A stretch of DNA of 21,411 bases from Chromera velia (lineage: Eukaryota; Sar; Chromeraceae), in assembly GCA_018398765.1 (NCBI GenBank), contig JAHBMJ010001887.1, forward strand, positions 3,337 to 24,747, read 5' to 3'. The notes below the pieces were generated by a model. That model had not been told where the DNA came from, made no database searches, and saw nothing but the letters and a program-made list of their open reading frames with translations. Below, piece after piece: positions 7,790-15,302 of this stretch. Position numbers and translations under genes: made by a program. Within the stretch, counting starts at the first letter, position 1. The number at the start of each line of letters is the position of its first letter.

Positions 7790-10198
7790 ACTATTACTGT
7801 GCTGTCAAGCACCTCTACCGACTTGTCCCACAGTTTTCCTCCCGGCTTGCCCCCCTTTCCTTCCCCTTCCGCAAATCCCCTCTTTTCCCTCTCTAGCTTC
7901 TCACCTCACGTCGTCTCGTCTCTCCATGTCTCTACAGGTCACCCCTGACTCTCTTCGACTTCTCCCCAGAACTTTGTTTTGACCCATCCGTCCGTCCATC
8001 CATCCATCCATCCATCCATCCACAAACACATGCACAAAGACAAATCTCCCTCACCTCTCTCCTGCCCAGTCCACGCGCCGCCTACGCGACTCAAAATTCC
8101 ATTTCACCCAACAAAAAACACCTGGCAGTGCGTACACTCTCTCAACCGCCCTTCACAATGATTCTGCTGATAACACTCCTGACTACTTCTGTTGCCTTTC
8201 CACCCAATTACCTTATAGAGGTCCCCAAGCTCTGTCTGCAAGAGGAAGAAGAAGAAATTCTTCACTCTGTGGACCGCCCAGCTGCTGACAAGAAGACCAG
8301 CGGGCATCTTCATCTCAAACCCCTGGCTCTCCACAGAGAGGTCAACCTCAGCCGTGCCCATCTCCAGCCGTCTGGGGAAAGCGCAGGCGGCCTCAGACTG
8401 AAGTTCCTCGATTTGCCTCTGGGCAGCAGCATCGACTCCCGAGGAACTGATGACCTTCTTGTAGATCAGAAAACCCGCACACACGATCAGAACGCCCCCG
8501 GGACCAGAGGGGGATGCAGGGACTGCAGCCAGCCAAAAGAAGGGAGGGGGGGAGGGAAGAAGGGAGGGAGAAAAAGACAGCCGAAAAGGGGTTGGGGTGA
8601 GGAAGAGGCGCGAGATTCTCTTTCTCTCTCTCTCACACACACACACACAGAGGCAGACACCTGAGGGCTCGAAGGTAAAAAAACGAAAAAGGGAAAAGGA
8701 ACAAAACAAAAAACGAAGGAAACAGAACGAGTCGGGACAGGTCGACAGCCAAAACAAGCCCCCCCCCCATCTCTCCATGAAGGAGGGACCACCTATTCCC
8801 CCCACCCCCCACCCCTCACTGACCAGGCATCAATGCATGCGCGGAGTGCGGCAGATTCCCCACCACTCTGCGAGTCACAAAGTTGATACCCAAGTCGAGC
8901 TCGTACAACGACAAAATTTTGGGGGGCTTCGGTCCTGCATGCATCAAGGGACAGACAGACAGAGGAAAGAGACACGCAGGAAGGGGGGGAAAAGGAAAGG
9001 AAAGGACATGATCAACAAGCCACTCTCAGATCCTCAGTAGTAGTAGAACAGAAGTGAGTCCCCAACCAGGAATCGATGAGGCACCCAGCAGGCACGCAGG
9101 CAGGTTATTCGTTCCACTCGACTCCACTCCACCCATTTCGCTTGCCTTCGATTCAGGGAACCCTAGGAAAACTATCAGCGAAAAGTCTGTTGATAGCAAA
9201 AATGCAAATACATTGAAGGATTTTCTTTTGTCGTCGTTGCCATGCCCTCATGAAAAGGGGGAGGTGAAAGGCGATCAGATAGGCAGGCAGGCATGGAGGA
9301 AGGGAGGCAGGCAGGCAGGCAGAGAGACAAGAAAGAAAGAATCCGGAAGTGGACTCGGCAGATGGGTGCCAATCAAAAGGGCAACTGTTGTGAAGAAGGA
9401 AAAGGAGAAAGAGGAAATGAAAGGGGGACAGGAAAAACAAGCAGGGGGCAAACAGGCGAAGGGCGAGACAAGGAAGGACTTAGGACCTTCCTCCTGCCGT
9501 TCCCGCTGCAGCTCTTTTGGCTTTTCCTTTCATCCTGCCTCCCCACTGACGCACGCATCCGCTCACTGACCCGAGTCCTGTTCATCGTCGTACAGCTGTT
9601 CGATGCACGCAAAGATGGGGTTCTCGAATCCCATGTCCAGAGCAACCAGAGCGTGGCACAGACACTGGCTCTTGTGCGCTTCGAGGGGGGATGAGATGGT
9701 CAGCTTCTCTGCAGCGTCTCGGTTCAAGACGTAAACAAACTTCTGGCGCTCTACCGAGGCGACCATCAGACCCCGGCCCTTGGGTTCCACCGCCACGTAC
9801 TGCCCTGGCACCACCCTTCTGACTCCAGTTTTCCCGAATGCCTCCGCATGCACCACCACAAACACACCCGCAGACGGCGCACCCTCCCGGCTTCTGCTTT
9901 TGTTGTACTGGAGGATAATGGTTTTTCCACTGTCTGTACCGAGAAGGAGGTAGTCAGTCGGGGCTCCCACGAGACGGAAGGGCGCCATCGTCCGAATGAG
10001 TCCGAACGTCTCTGCCGAGTAGACAGTGCGGATGTTGACCGACTCCCCTCCTCCAGCGGAGTCCGGCCTCAACAGTTCCAGAACCTTGCCGGCCTTGCAT
10101 ACCACAATCTCCTGCGCCTTTGGACCAGAGAAGTTGCCGTGCACTGCGCATGTAATGGCCGACGGCTTTTGAAGGGGGAGCGAGTAAAGGACCGGCAT
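4..10198 (-). CDS. SF3B3: Splicing factor 3B subunit 3 (SF3B3/SAP130/Rse1), 17 exons, 3' partial
   Basis: Scaffold subunit of the SF3b complex of U2 snRNP, which binds the intron branch site in the nucleus; the family is three WD-like beta-propellers (MMS1_N and CPSF_A domains) holding the SF3B1 HEAT superhelix. Proposed CDS, complement of 4-171, 621-686, 1371-1458, 1607-1855, 2277-2458, 2871-3107, 3251-3451, 3637-3850, 4275-4378, 4644-4742, 5122-5269, 5888-6114, 6627-6792, 7488-7618, 8212-8522, 8824-8934, 9571-10198. All phases agree; 3330 nt, 1110 codons. Diagnostic stretches include [33 protein letters not shown] and [11 protein letters not shown] near the N-terminus, [13 protein letters not shown] in the middle, EADHNSY, and LLRKCE at the edge. 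The start ATG at 10198 matches the family start; a TTCAG directly before it could also be an acceptor of a 5'UTR intron. Human SF3B3 has about 1217 residues, so roughly 200 C-terminal residues are missing off the left edge. Identity rests on recalled family sequence; individual junctions are predictions. Confidence 0.93.
599..622. repeat. (GACT)n tetranucleotide repeat at SF3B3 donor 16
   Basis: Five to six units of GACT, read as (GTCA)n on the transcript strand. The first unit forms the 5' splice site of intron 16. Confidence 0.9.
621..686 (-). CDS. SF3B3: SF3B3 exon 16 (residues 1033-1054)
   Basis: A 22-codon exon. Encodes [17 protein letters not shown], equivalent to the family FVYTYKLVNNGEKLEFLHKT. 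The donor is the first unit of a (GTCA)n microsatellite, so the exact splice point could slip by four bases; the position chosen keeps phase with exon 17. Confidence 0.85.
785..1040. repeat. CTTT-rich and (TG)n microsatellites in SF3B3 intron 15
   Basis: A (CTTT)n tract near 793-845 grades through pyrimidine-rich sequence into a (TG)n tract near 985-1037. Predicted proteins here are low-complexity and have no coding character. Confidence 0.85.
1219..1362. repeat. Long (CA)n microsatellite in SF3B3 intron 15
   Basis: About 140 bp of imperfect CA repeat interrupted by CACG and CTCA variants; it begins immediately inside intron 15 as (TG)n on the transcript. Confidence 0.95.
1371..1458 (-). CDS. 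SF3B3: SF3B3 exon 15 (residues 1003-1032)
   Basis: Encodes [20 protein letters not shown] then FNLSLRPRQ, matching the family VCRFSNTGEDWYVLVGVAKDLILNPRS. Donor GTATGTAGG runs directly into a (TG)n microsatellite. Confidence 0.92.
1607..1855 (-). CDS. SF3B3: SF3B3 exon 14 (residues 920-1002)
   Basis: Begins with a charged region ([20 protein letters not shown]) in the variable Glu/Lys-rich linker of the family, then [16 protein letters not shown] and VDEAAL, matching KAGNGQWASVIRVMNP and QNEAAFSV. Donor GTCGGTTAG at phase 2. Confidence 0.9.
2033..2175. repeat. 100-bp-period tandem duplication inside SF3B3 intron 13
   Basis: 2033-2075 and 2133-2175 are 43-bp copies with two mismatches (2057/2157, 2069/2169), exactly 100 bp apart. 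The 57-bp AT-rich spacer contains TCATTTTCATACAAAATTA at 2075-2093, which recurs in a repeat at 18.5 kb. Confidence 0.95.
2277..2458 (-). CDS. SF3B3: SF3B3 exon 13 (residues 860-919)
   Basis: Encodes [13 protein letters not shown] (family: PLQYTPRKFVIHP), a species-specific loop of about 20 residues, then [19 protein letters not shown] (LIIIETDHNAYTEATKA). Acceptor TTGCAG, donor GTCGGTTGG at phase 2. Confidence 0.92.
2871..3107 (-). CDS. SF3B3: SF3B3 exon 12 (residues 781-859)
   Basis: Encodes KKSWLIYTD (family: SRSWLSYSY), ISVPLSI (LTPLSYE), [20 protein letters not shown] (EFASGFASEQCPEGIVAIS) and [11 protein letters not shown] (LRILALEKL). Phase 0 at both ends; acceptor CTGCAG, donor GTGAGTTGG. 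Confidence 0.93.
3209..3240. repeat. (CATA)n microsatellite in SF3B3 intron 11
   Basis: About seven ACAT units, read (GTAT)n on the transcript, lying 10-40 bases after the donor of exon 11. Confidence 0.9.
3251..3451 (-). CDS. SF3B3: SF3B3 exon 11 (residues 714-780)
   Basis: Phase 0 at both ends. Encodes [17 protein letters not shown], then [16 protein letters not shown] and FALM; family: FLYLNIGLQNGVLLRTV, LSDTRTRYLGSRPVKL and AVLAM. Acceptor GTGTGCAG, donor GTCAGTCCG followed by a (GTAT)n tract. Confidence 0.94.
3637..3850 (-). CDS. SF3B3: SF3B3 exon 10 (residues 642-713)
   Basis: Encodes [19 protein letters not shown], then [14 protein letters not shown] and [15 protein letters not shown], matching the family LNEYTERKEMSADVV, FLAVGLVDNTVRII and MQALPAQPESLCIV. 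The first ~60 bases with the acceptor are duplicated 100 bp upstream in the transcript; only the copy starting at 3850 stays open. Confidence 0.92.
3791..3955. repeat. 100-bp-period tandem duplication of the exon 10 splice acceptor
   Basis: 3791-3855 and 3891-3955 are 65-bp copies differing at one base (3795/3895), offset exactly 100 bp. Each copy holds, on the minus strand, a TGCAG acceptor and the first ~60 bases of SF3B3 exon 10. The 35-bp spacer (3856-3890) is AT-rich and puts an in-frame stop behind the distal copy, so that copy is a decoy or pseudo-exon. Confidence 0.95.
4275..4378 (-). CDS. SF3B3: SF3B3 exon 9 (residues 608-641)
   Basis: Encodes [20 protein letters not shown], then a loop and KLFVFELDR; family counterpart is QRQVVIALTGGELVYFEMD. 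The acceptor is GCGAG rather than the TGCAG seen in most other introns; no in-phase CAG is available nearby. Donor is GTGGGTGGGTGGG. Confidence 0.8.
4644..4742 (-). CDS. SF3B3: SF3B3 exon 8 (residues 575-607)
   Basis: Short 33-codon exon. Encodes [12 protein letters not shown] (family: VYPDGIRHIRAD) and [15 protein letters not shown] (family: EWKTPGKKTIVKCAVNQ). Acceptor CGCAG follows a long (CT)n tract; donor GTCTGTCTGTC is itself a tetranucleotide repeat. Confidence 0.9.
4749..4777. repeat. (GA)n microsatellite before SF3B3 exon 8
   Basis: About 14 GA units, read (CT)n on the transcript strand; it serves as the polypyrimidine tract of the exon 8 acceptor. Confidence 0.9.
5122..5269 (-). 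CDS. SF3B3: SF3B3 exon 7 (residues 525-574)
   Basis: Acceptor CCGGCAG, donor GTGAGGGC. Encodes [17 protein letters not shown] then a ten-residue polar loop and [12 protein letters not shown]; family counterpart is YIIVSFVNATLVLSIGE..SLLGDDALVQ. Phase 0 end allows direct continuation into exon 8. Confidence 0.87.
5888..6114 (-). CDS. SF3B3: SF3B3 exon 6 (residues 450-524)
   Basis: Acceptor CATTGCAG, donor GTCAGTCT. Encodes [20 protein letters not shown] then PGLSI, matching QLYVACGRGPRSSLRVLRHGLEV, and AIFSVRK for the family AVWTVRR. Ends at phase 2 within an Arg codon completed by exon 7. Confidence 0.92.
6627..6792 (-). CDS. SF3B3: SF3B3 exon 5 (residues 394-449)
   Basis: Acceptor GTGTGCAG after a TG-rich stretch, donor GTTGGT. 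Encodes [19 protein letters not shown] (family: YLYQIAHLGDDDEEPEFSS) and FKPRLLRNL (family: FQPRPLKNL). Donor GTTGGT was chosen over the overlapping GTCAGT four bases downstream because only the former keeps phase with exon 6. Confidence 0.88.
7072..7100. repeat. (CA)n microsatellite in SF3B3 intron 4
   Basis: About 14 uninterrupted CA units. Confidence 0.9.
7488..7618 (-). CDS. SF3B3: SF3B3 exon 4 (residues 351-393)
   Basis: Acceptor CGGCAG, donor GTCAGTTAGT. Encodes [19 protein letters not shown], then [20 protein letters not shown]; family counterpart is [24 protein letters not shown]. The exon ends two bases into a His codon, as in the family's GNHYLYQ. Confidence 0.93.
7757..8024. repeat. 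(CT)n and (CATC)n microsatellites in SF3B3 intron 3
   Basis: A pure (CT)n tract at about 7757-7787 and a (CATC)n tract at about 7984-8022, separated by pyrimidine-rich sequence. Confidence 0.9.
8212..8522 (-). CDS. SF3B3: SF3B3 exon 3 (residues 247-350)
   Basis: Acceptor GGCTGCAG, donor GTAATT. Encodes [19 protein letters not shown] (family: PSGVLICSENYITYKN), then a divergent loop with FPRRLEM, and ends [18 protein letters not shown], matching the conserved KSMFFFLAQTEQGDIFK. Ends phase 0. Confidence 0.92.
8824..8934 (-). CDS. SF3B3: SF3B3 exon 2 (residues 210-246)
   Basis: Acceptor TGCAG, donor GTCAGTGAGG. Encodes [18 protein letters not shown], matching the family segment TFYELDLGLNHVVRK, then [14 protein letters not shown]. 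Phase 1 in and phase 1 out; the junction with exon 3 gives a Val in [15 protein letters not shown], matching TVPGG..GPSGVLI. Confidence 0.9.
9571..10198 (-). CDS. SF3B3: SF3B3 exon 1 (residues 1-209), N-terminal propeller
   Basis: Longest exon. It opens [10 protein letters not shown], followed by [19 protein letters not shown], and contains SDSGK-like [12 protein letters not shown], then [15 protein letters not shown] and [18 protein letters not shown], all hallmark N-terminal segments of SF3B3/Rse1. The exon ends inside a Gly codon (phase 1) at the donor GTCAGTGAGC, just after an acidic DDEQDS stretch that is variable in the family. Confidence 0.95.
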
Positions 10199-11224
10199 CT
10201 GAACGAGGTGAGGGGGAAGTTTTCAGAAAGACAGAGACTGAAGTACTTCCACAAAGCTGTTGACACAAAAGTGCGGGATGGGCCTCAGCCTCTTTGCACA
10301 CTTCCAGCCGATCCGCGCCGGCAGGAAAGTAGACGGCGGGTGGCCGCAAAAAGAGCAATTGGAACCAAGCCACGACCTCTGGGTGCTACTCGATCAGAAA
10401 GAGACTGCTTTAATTCCGCAAATTCAGGAAGGAAAAAGACACACGGCCCGGAAATCCTAGCGACTTCGTGTGATCCTGCGAAATAGTGGTAGATCAGAAG
10501 GGAGCTGCGTCTCCAGATAGAGGATCGACTGGTGCAAAATCTGCCATAATCTGTCCACGCTCAGGGGCCGGAAAGATGACCGAAGGTTAATTCTTGCGGC
10601 ACAAATTCCGTCTCCTCAGATCGATAGCTTCGGACCTCGCGCGGCGCCGCCGCGGCAATCAAACCGTCGCAGAATTAAGGCAAAGGACATGCAAAGGACA
10701 GTCACGTCGAAAATCGTCGAAAAGAACGCGTCGAGTGCTCGGTCACACTCCCACGCGTGCAACGGAACGTGCCATCGGGAACGATGACCGCTCAAACGGG
10801 ACTGTCCTCTTGCGTCTTCCAACGAAATTCGGCACCTCAATTTCCTTCATGGTCAGTTCTTGACAGGAGGAATTCACATGCATAAGCCAGAGGCAAGCTT
10901 TTCTCACTGTTGCTTCCACGTCTTCTCTTTTGTGTTGCTTCCACGGACGTTCGTGCCTCACATGAGCAAGTTCGCACAATATTCGATACTCTCAGCTCCT
11001 GGCTAATTTCTTGAAATTCCTGCCCTAACTTCCCGCCGCAAATCCTCCAGTCTTGCTAAAAAATGTGTTCAAAAAAGATGCAGAAGATCTTTGTATATCT
11101 TCTGTTGTAGAATACAGGTGCTGGACAATGCTGCTGCGTCTTGCAGATTCCTGCACATAGAATCCAACAAACAGAAATGCATGCATACAAATACTAAATC
11201 AGGTGTACCTCCGACCCTTTGCAG
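10199..11224. other. Intergenic spacer upstream of SF3B3
   Basis: About 1 kb between the SF3B3 start codon and the plus-strand WD40-like remnant. It should hold the SF3B3 promoter and 5'UTR, but I see no convincing TATA box or conserved element. It contains a GC-rich patch around 10637-10660 and a direct repeat GTTGCTTCCACG near 10909 and 10934. Open frames here are short and have no recognisable protein. Confidence 0.6.
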
Positions 11225-11470
11225 AATCTGACAGCCGAGTATGTGGGACTGACGATTTTCAACGCACGGAACGGAAATGCACTTTTGACAAGGGCATGCA
11301 GTGGAGGCTGGGTGCATGGGCTTGGTCGTGCGAACTCATCCGTTCTGGCGATCATGGGTGGGGGGCAGCTGTTGGGGCAATGACCAAGGAAGAGGAGTCC
11401 AACAGCCTCGTCATCTTCAAGATCGGAGACAACTTCAACGAGCAGTGGACAAAGTCTCTCAGACGGTCAG
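11225..11470 (+). pseudogene. WD40-like fragment, degenerate copy 1
   Basis: One frame reads LTIFNARNGNALLTRACSGG and GRANSSVLAIMG, then closes at a TGA; a second frame, entered through the GGGGGG run near 11354-11359, reads SNSLVIFKIGDNFNEQWTK. The pattern (short beta-strand motifs ending in VIF/TIF) looks like WD40 or related propeller blades. Most of it recurs 534 bp downstream in a better-preserved but internally deleted form. Copy 1 also has one fewer A in WTK (ACAAAG versus ACAAAAG), shifting the frame. I could not assign a family. Alternatives are a real gene with assembly indels or unusual introns. Confidence 0.5.
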
Positions 11471-11499
11471 TGGAGCAATGAAGACAGTCACTCCTCCGG

Positions 11500-11941
11500 T
11501 CCGCTTTGCTGCGTCTCGAGTGGTTCGGTGTCACGCCCAAACGTTCTTCTCTCGCCGTCTCCCCAACAGGACTTGTCGTGATCGGGACAGGAAGAGGACA
11601 TGTATTTGTCTATCAGGTGAAGGAGAGGGCGCACAATGGCATGAGCCTGGGGGTGGGCGACGCGACTCTTCTCTGGTCGAAACACCTCTCTTCCAGGCCG
11701 ATAGTGTGGGTGGAGGCCTTCCCGAAAACCAGCCGTCATATGATGATTCTCGCAGCTTCGGCGGGCTGGAATGAGAAGGTGACGATTTTCCACTCAGAGA
11801 ACGGAAACGCACTTTTAACGAGGGGGGCGGAGTCTGGATGGGGGCAATGACCAAGGACGAGTCCAGCCGCCTCATCATCTTCAACTTAGACTTCAGGATC
11901 GGAGACAACTTCAACCAGCAGTGGACAAAAGTCTCTCAGAC
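11500..11941 (+). pseudogene. WD40-like fragment, copy 2
   Basis: Open frame with propeller-like segments SSLAVSPTGLVVIGTGRGHV, FVYQV, ATLLWSKHLSSRPIVWVEAF, MMILAASAGWNEKVTIF and NGNALLTRG, closing at TGA near 11848. A second frame continues SSRLIIFNLDFRIGDNFNQQ then WTKVSQT. Compared with copy 1 about 70 bp are missing between the two halves, which explains the frame break. The segment ends ACG followed by GTCAGTGG, which resembles the GTCAGT donors of SF3B3, so an intron may begin at 11942. Function unknown; WD40/beta-propeller membership is inferred only from motif rhythm. Confidence 0.5.
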
Positions 11942-11969
11942 GGTCAGTGGAGCAATGAAGGCTGTCTCT

Positions 11970-13250
11970 TTCTTGTCTCTCTCCCTCAGCCCTTCTATCC
12001 CTCTCTCTCACAAACACTTTTCTGTGAGCCTCAGTGTGAGAATCCGAGTCGGCACTTTAATTGCTGATGTCGGCCCTTACAGAGGCATACCTACCTGCGG
12101 TTACCTGCCTGTCTGCCTATCCGCCTGACATAGTGTCTACCTGTCTGCGTGTCTCCCTTTTCTCCTTTTGGCCTTGTCTGTTGTCTACATAAAAAATAAC
12201 AAAAAAACATGTCAGCTTTCTATCTATCTGTCTCTCTTTCTGTGCCTCTTTCTAGGTCTCTTTCTGTGCCTCTGTTTACCTGGTTGCCTGTCTTGTCTGT
12301 CTGTCAGTCTGTCTGTCTGTAAGAAAAGGAGGGAGATGAAGAAGAAGAAGAAACATATCGTCTGTCTGTCTATCTGTCTGTCTGGACTTTGGAGAGTTTC
12401 GTTACCGCCAAAAGAGTCCTTCCGCAAAAGACCAAGACAGGGCATCAGAAGAATCTCCTTCCGTAGGGGCGCCCCCCCACCCCTCACCCCCTGTCTCAAG
12501 AACATGACGGTGCCGGTTCCCACGTACAGTTTTTCTTTTTTTCTTTGTTGGTTCTTTTCTTGTCCTTTTTCTCTCTCTCTTTTGTCTTGAGTGGAAGCAG
12601 CAGAGGATTGGCGTGTGAACCCAGTGATCACGTGAAAGTCTGTCGGGAGGTGGAGAGGCAAGGGGCGATTAACTCTCACCTTTCGGGCCCCCTGCCAACG
12701 CTGTTTGATTTTTGGTTCTGTTCTGGTGTCTTTGTTCTTTCTTTCTTTTTGTCTGTTATGTACATGAAGAAATGGAGGGAGACGAAGAAGCATATAGTCT
12801 GTCTGTCTGTCTGTCTGTGTTCATGAAGAAAAGGAGGGAGAAGAAGAAAGAGATTGTCTGTTTGTCAGTCTGACCAAAAGAAGAAAGAAAAAAACAGAAG
12901 AAAATGAAGAAAGAGAAAAAGGGAAAGAAAATGCGATAAAGTCTGTCTGTCTGGAAGAGAAAAAGGAAAGAAAAGACGATACAGTCTGTCTGTTCGAAAG
13001 AAAAAAAGAAGAGAAGAAAGAAGACGTGGTCTGTTTGAATCTCTGCTTGTCCAATGTGCCTTGCATGCCTCTCCGTCCGTCTATCTGAAAGTTCACATAG
13101 TCCGTCTCTCGATCTGTTGGAAGAGAAATGGAAGTCGGTACCCCAAATTCTTGTCTGTACCACCGCAATTATACCGTCCTGCATACACCCACACGACCAC
13201 CTTCAAGTTCGAGTTTATAAATTGCTTGTCTCAATTCCTCTTTCCTTCCT
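11970..13250. repeat. (TCTG)n / purine-tract composite minisatellite
   Basis: Alternating tracts of (TCTG)n and GAAGAAAAGGAGGGAGAAGAAG-type purine sequence, repeated with variation at about 12300-12390, 12762-12820, 12821-12872, 12873-12954, 12955-12992 and 12993-13035. Two copies share the order GAAGAAG..CATAT..GTCTGTCTG. It separates two pieces of the WD40-like locus and may be its intron. No gene is supported inside; the open frames are repeats of Cys/Leu/Ser or Lys/Glu. Confidence 0.85.
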
Positions 13251-13253
13251 GTT

Positions 13254-14043
13254 TGCTTGTTCGATCGGATACGCCGTCACGGTGCAGTTCGACGAGAGAG
13301 TGCTCTCTCTGCATGGCAGAGTGTCCCAGGATGGACGCGGACCGCACGCCGACGAGACCCTCTCCCTTCTTTGCCACTGTGGTGGTCGGCACTCGGCAGG
13401 GGTCAGCGAGCATCTTCTCCCTGCACTCGATCGGGCATTGTGGTCGGGGAGAGGGTGCTCTTCATCGATTGCCTGAAGAGGATCGTGACTCCAGCCGCCT
13501 CTCCGGGAACCCCTGTAGAGCCAGTGAGCAGCGTGGCTCTGTTTCCCAGGTACCTTCTGGCCCCTGGAGACGAGAGTCAGACCCTGTTACTCTGCCGGGT
13601 GAGGGACTCTCGTGCGATTTTGTACGACGTGCAATTGCGCACGGAGCCTTCGGTGGGGGAAAGAACGATGGAAGTGGACGCGTGCACCCGTGCCCCCCAG
13701 AACGGCATCGTCTTGGGCAAGCTGCTGAAGGGCACTCATGCGGTGCCTGGATCCGCTGCCGCCGTCCGATGATCACCCCAGGCAGTGTTATCACAACTGG
13801 GGGATTGCAACAGTTTTTGTTTCTGCAAACAAATGGTTCGGATTTGGATGCACGAGTGGGGGGGCTTCTCTCCACATGCTCCCAGTCGATGCAGCCGGAA
13901 GCACAGTCTCTCGTGAAGTCCTCTTGCGAGGACACGAGCAGCCCCTTCTCAAAGTCGAGACAACGAGGGCCCTCGGAGACGGTCGGCGTCTCATCCTCTC
14001 TGCAGATGAGGCTGGGCACATCATCATATGGGTAGAGGTCTAG
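13254..14043 (+). pseudogene. WD40-like C-terminal region with frame shifts
   Basis: Coding-like sequence runs through all three frames in turn. Frame 1 gives YAVTVQFDERVLSLHGRVSQ; frame 2 SPFFATVVVGTRQGSASIF; frame 3 GIVVGERVLFIDCLKRIV, VSSVALFPRYLLAPGDES and RAILYDVQL; then frame 1 again from about 13738 with WGIATVFVSANKWFGFGCTS, VLLRGHEQPLLKVETTRAL and LILSADEAGHIIIWVEV before TAG. The last part (RGHE, then LILSADEAGHIIIW) is a good WD40 blade pair. Three frame changes within 500 bp without room for introns point to decay, or less likely to assembly indels. Probably the 3' end of the locus begun at 11.2 kb; specific family unrecognised. Confidence 0.55.
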
Positions 14044-14439
14044 ATATCCCTATAACGTGCGGTTTGTGGTTGTCTCTTGCGGTCTGTTGTTTCTGGTTTG
14101 GGGTATTTCTATCCAAAAAAGACGCCTATACTCTGAAAAAGGAATGTGCGGTAATGGGAGGAAGGGATGTCACAGAGAAGAGAAGTAGCTTTTTGAGGAG
14201 CGATTCCAGGAAGCATCTTCTTTTCTTTTGTTGCCCCCCGAAAGGTTCCGCACAAATGGTGTTGGGCGCCCTACTTATGTAGGGGAGAGGACTGGAGGGG
14301 GGATGATTTTGGTTGCATGCTGTGCAGGTTTTGTCTTCTCCGAGCTTCGCTCCGTCTGGCAAGCGAGTTTAAGACTAAAGCGAAGGGGCCGCCTAGTCTT
14401 GCAAGCCTTCAAATGCCAGTGACTCATGGAGCCTAGGTT

Positions 14440-15225
14440 CAGTCAAGGAATTTTTGCATGACACTAGGCGTGACATGCCCCGTGGTTGGCCAGAGCCTTA
14501 GTGGTGGCTCACCGGCTTTAACCGCCTCAATTCATACAATTCATTCAACATTCAAAAAAAAAAGGGCCAAAAACTACTGATTGCTAGAAGATTTTTTTTA
14601 GAAGAATAGTTTCTAGGGTGTTGCATAGGTATTCTAGGGTATTCCACATGCAAGTATTGGGATTATAGGATTTATGTTCCGTTAATTAAAAAAAAAAATC
14701 AAAAATCGACATTTTAATTAAACTATTATTATTTTTTTCTTTATGCGGAGCCTGTTCGGCTTAGATTTTTAGGGAATTTCGAAAGATAAATTTAATTTTG
14801 TATCAGAATCGACACACTGACTCGCGCGCGGCTGCAAGTGGATTTGACAAGTGAATTCCCCGATTTACAATTAAAATTAAATAATGAAGCCTTAATTCGA
14901 CCTAGCCTTCGACTAAGCTTTTGAAAATCTAAATTTTCAAATTTCCTAGATATGGAGATTAAAATTTGTGTTGTTGTCTAATAAATTACAATTTTATATA
15001 GAATTCACTTTAGTAAATTAAACACAACTTGAATATAGATTCTATGGTAAATTTTACTTAACTCCTAAATGCCCCATTTCTGAAAATGGGACCCCATTTC
15101 CAATGGAAATCAAATTTCAAATATAATGATTCAAAGGTTCATACTAGGGTTCATATTAATAACACAGTTATTAACACTTTAATTTACTTCTATACTTTTA
15201 TATAGTTTCTAGGCACAACAATCAT
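14440..15225. other. AT-rich island of foreign composition
   Basis: About 790 bp with strongly AT-rich sequence, no microsatellites and no open frame above 60 codons, in sharp contrast to GC-balanced flanks. It has two adjacent perfect hairpins: CCCATTT/AAATGGG with a 4-nt loop at 15073-15090, and ATTTCCA/TGGAAAT with a 1-nt loop at 15096-15110. TAGTTTCTAGG occurs near both ends (about 14608 and 15206). It could be a non-autonomous mobile element or a transferred organelle fragment. I found no terminal inverted repeats or recognisable organelle gene. Confidence 0.6.
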
Positions 15226-15302
15226 GTTACATGTTGGACTCATCAAGTTGTCTCCTCCTTTCAAGCCTCCGAAGAATTTCTTTCGTTTCGTTATGAGACA
15301 AA

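Noticed and set aside
13061-14035. Longest open frame in the window (324 codons, plus strand)
   Set aside because: Most of it is Ser/Arg-rich out-of-frame translation. Propeller-like sequence falls in this frame only briefly; the plausible protein moves through other frames.
14440-14520. tRNA-like sequence with GGTTCAGTC-type T-loop
   Set aside because: No cloverleaf could be built and the T-loop does not match the consensus.
15135-15155. Telomere-like CTAGGGTTCAT
   Set aside because: Single occurrence, not in tandem.
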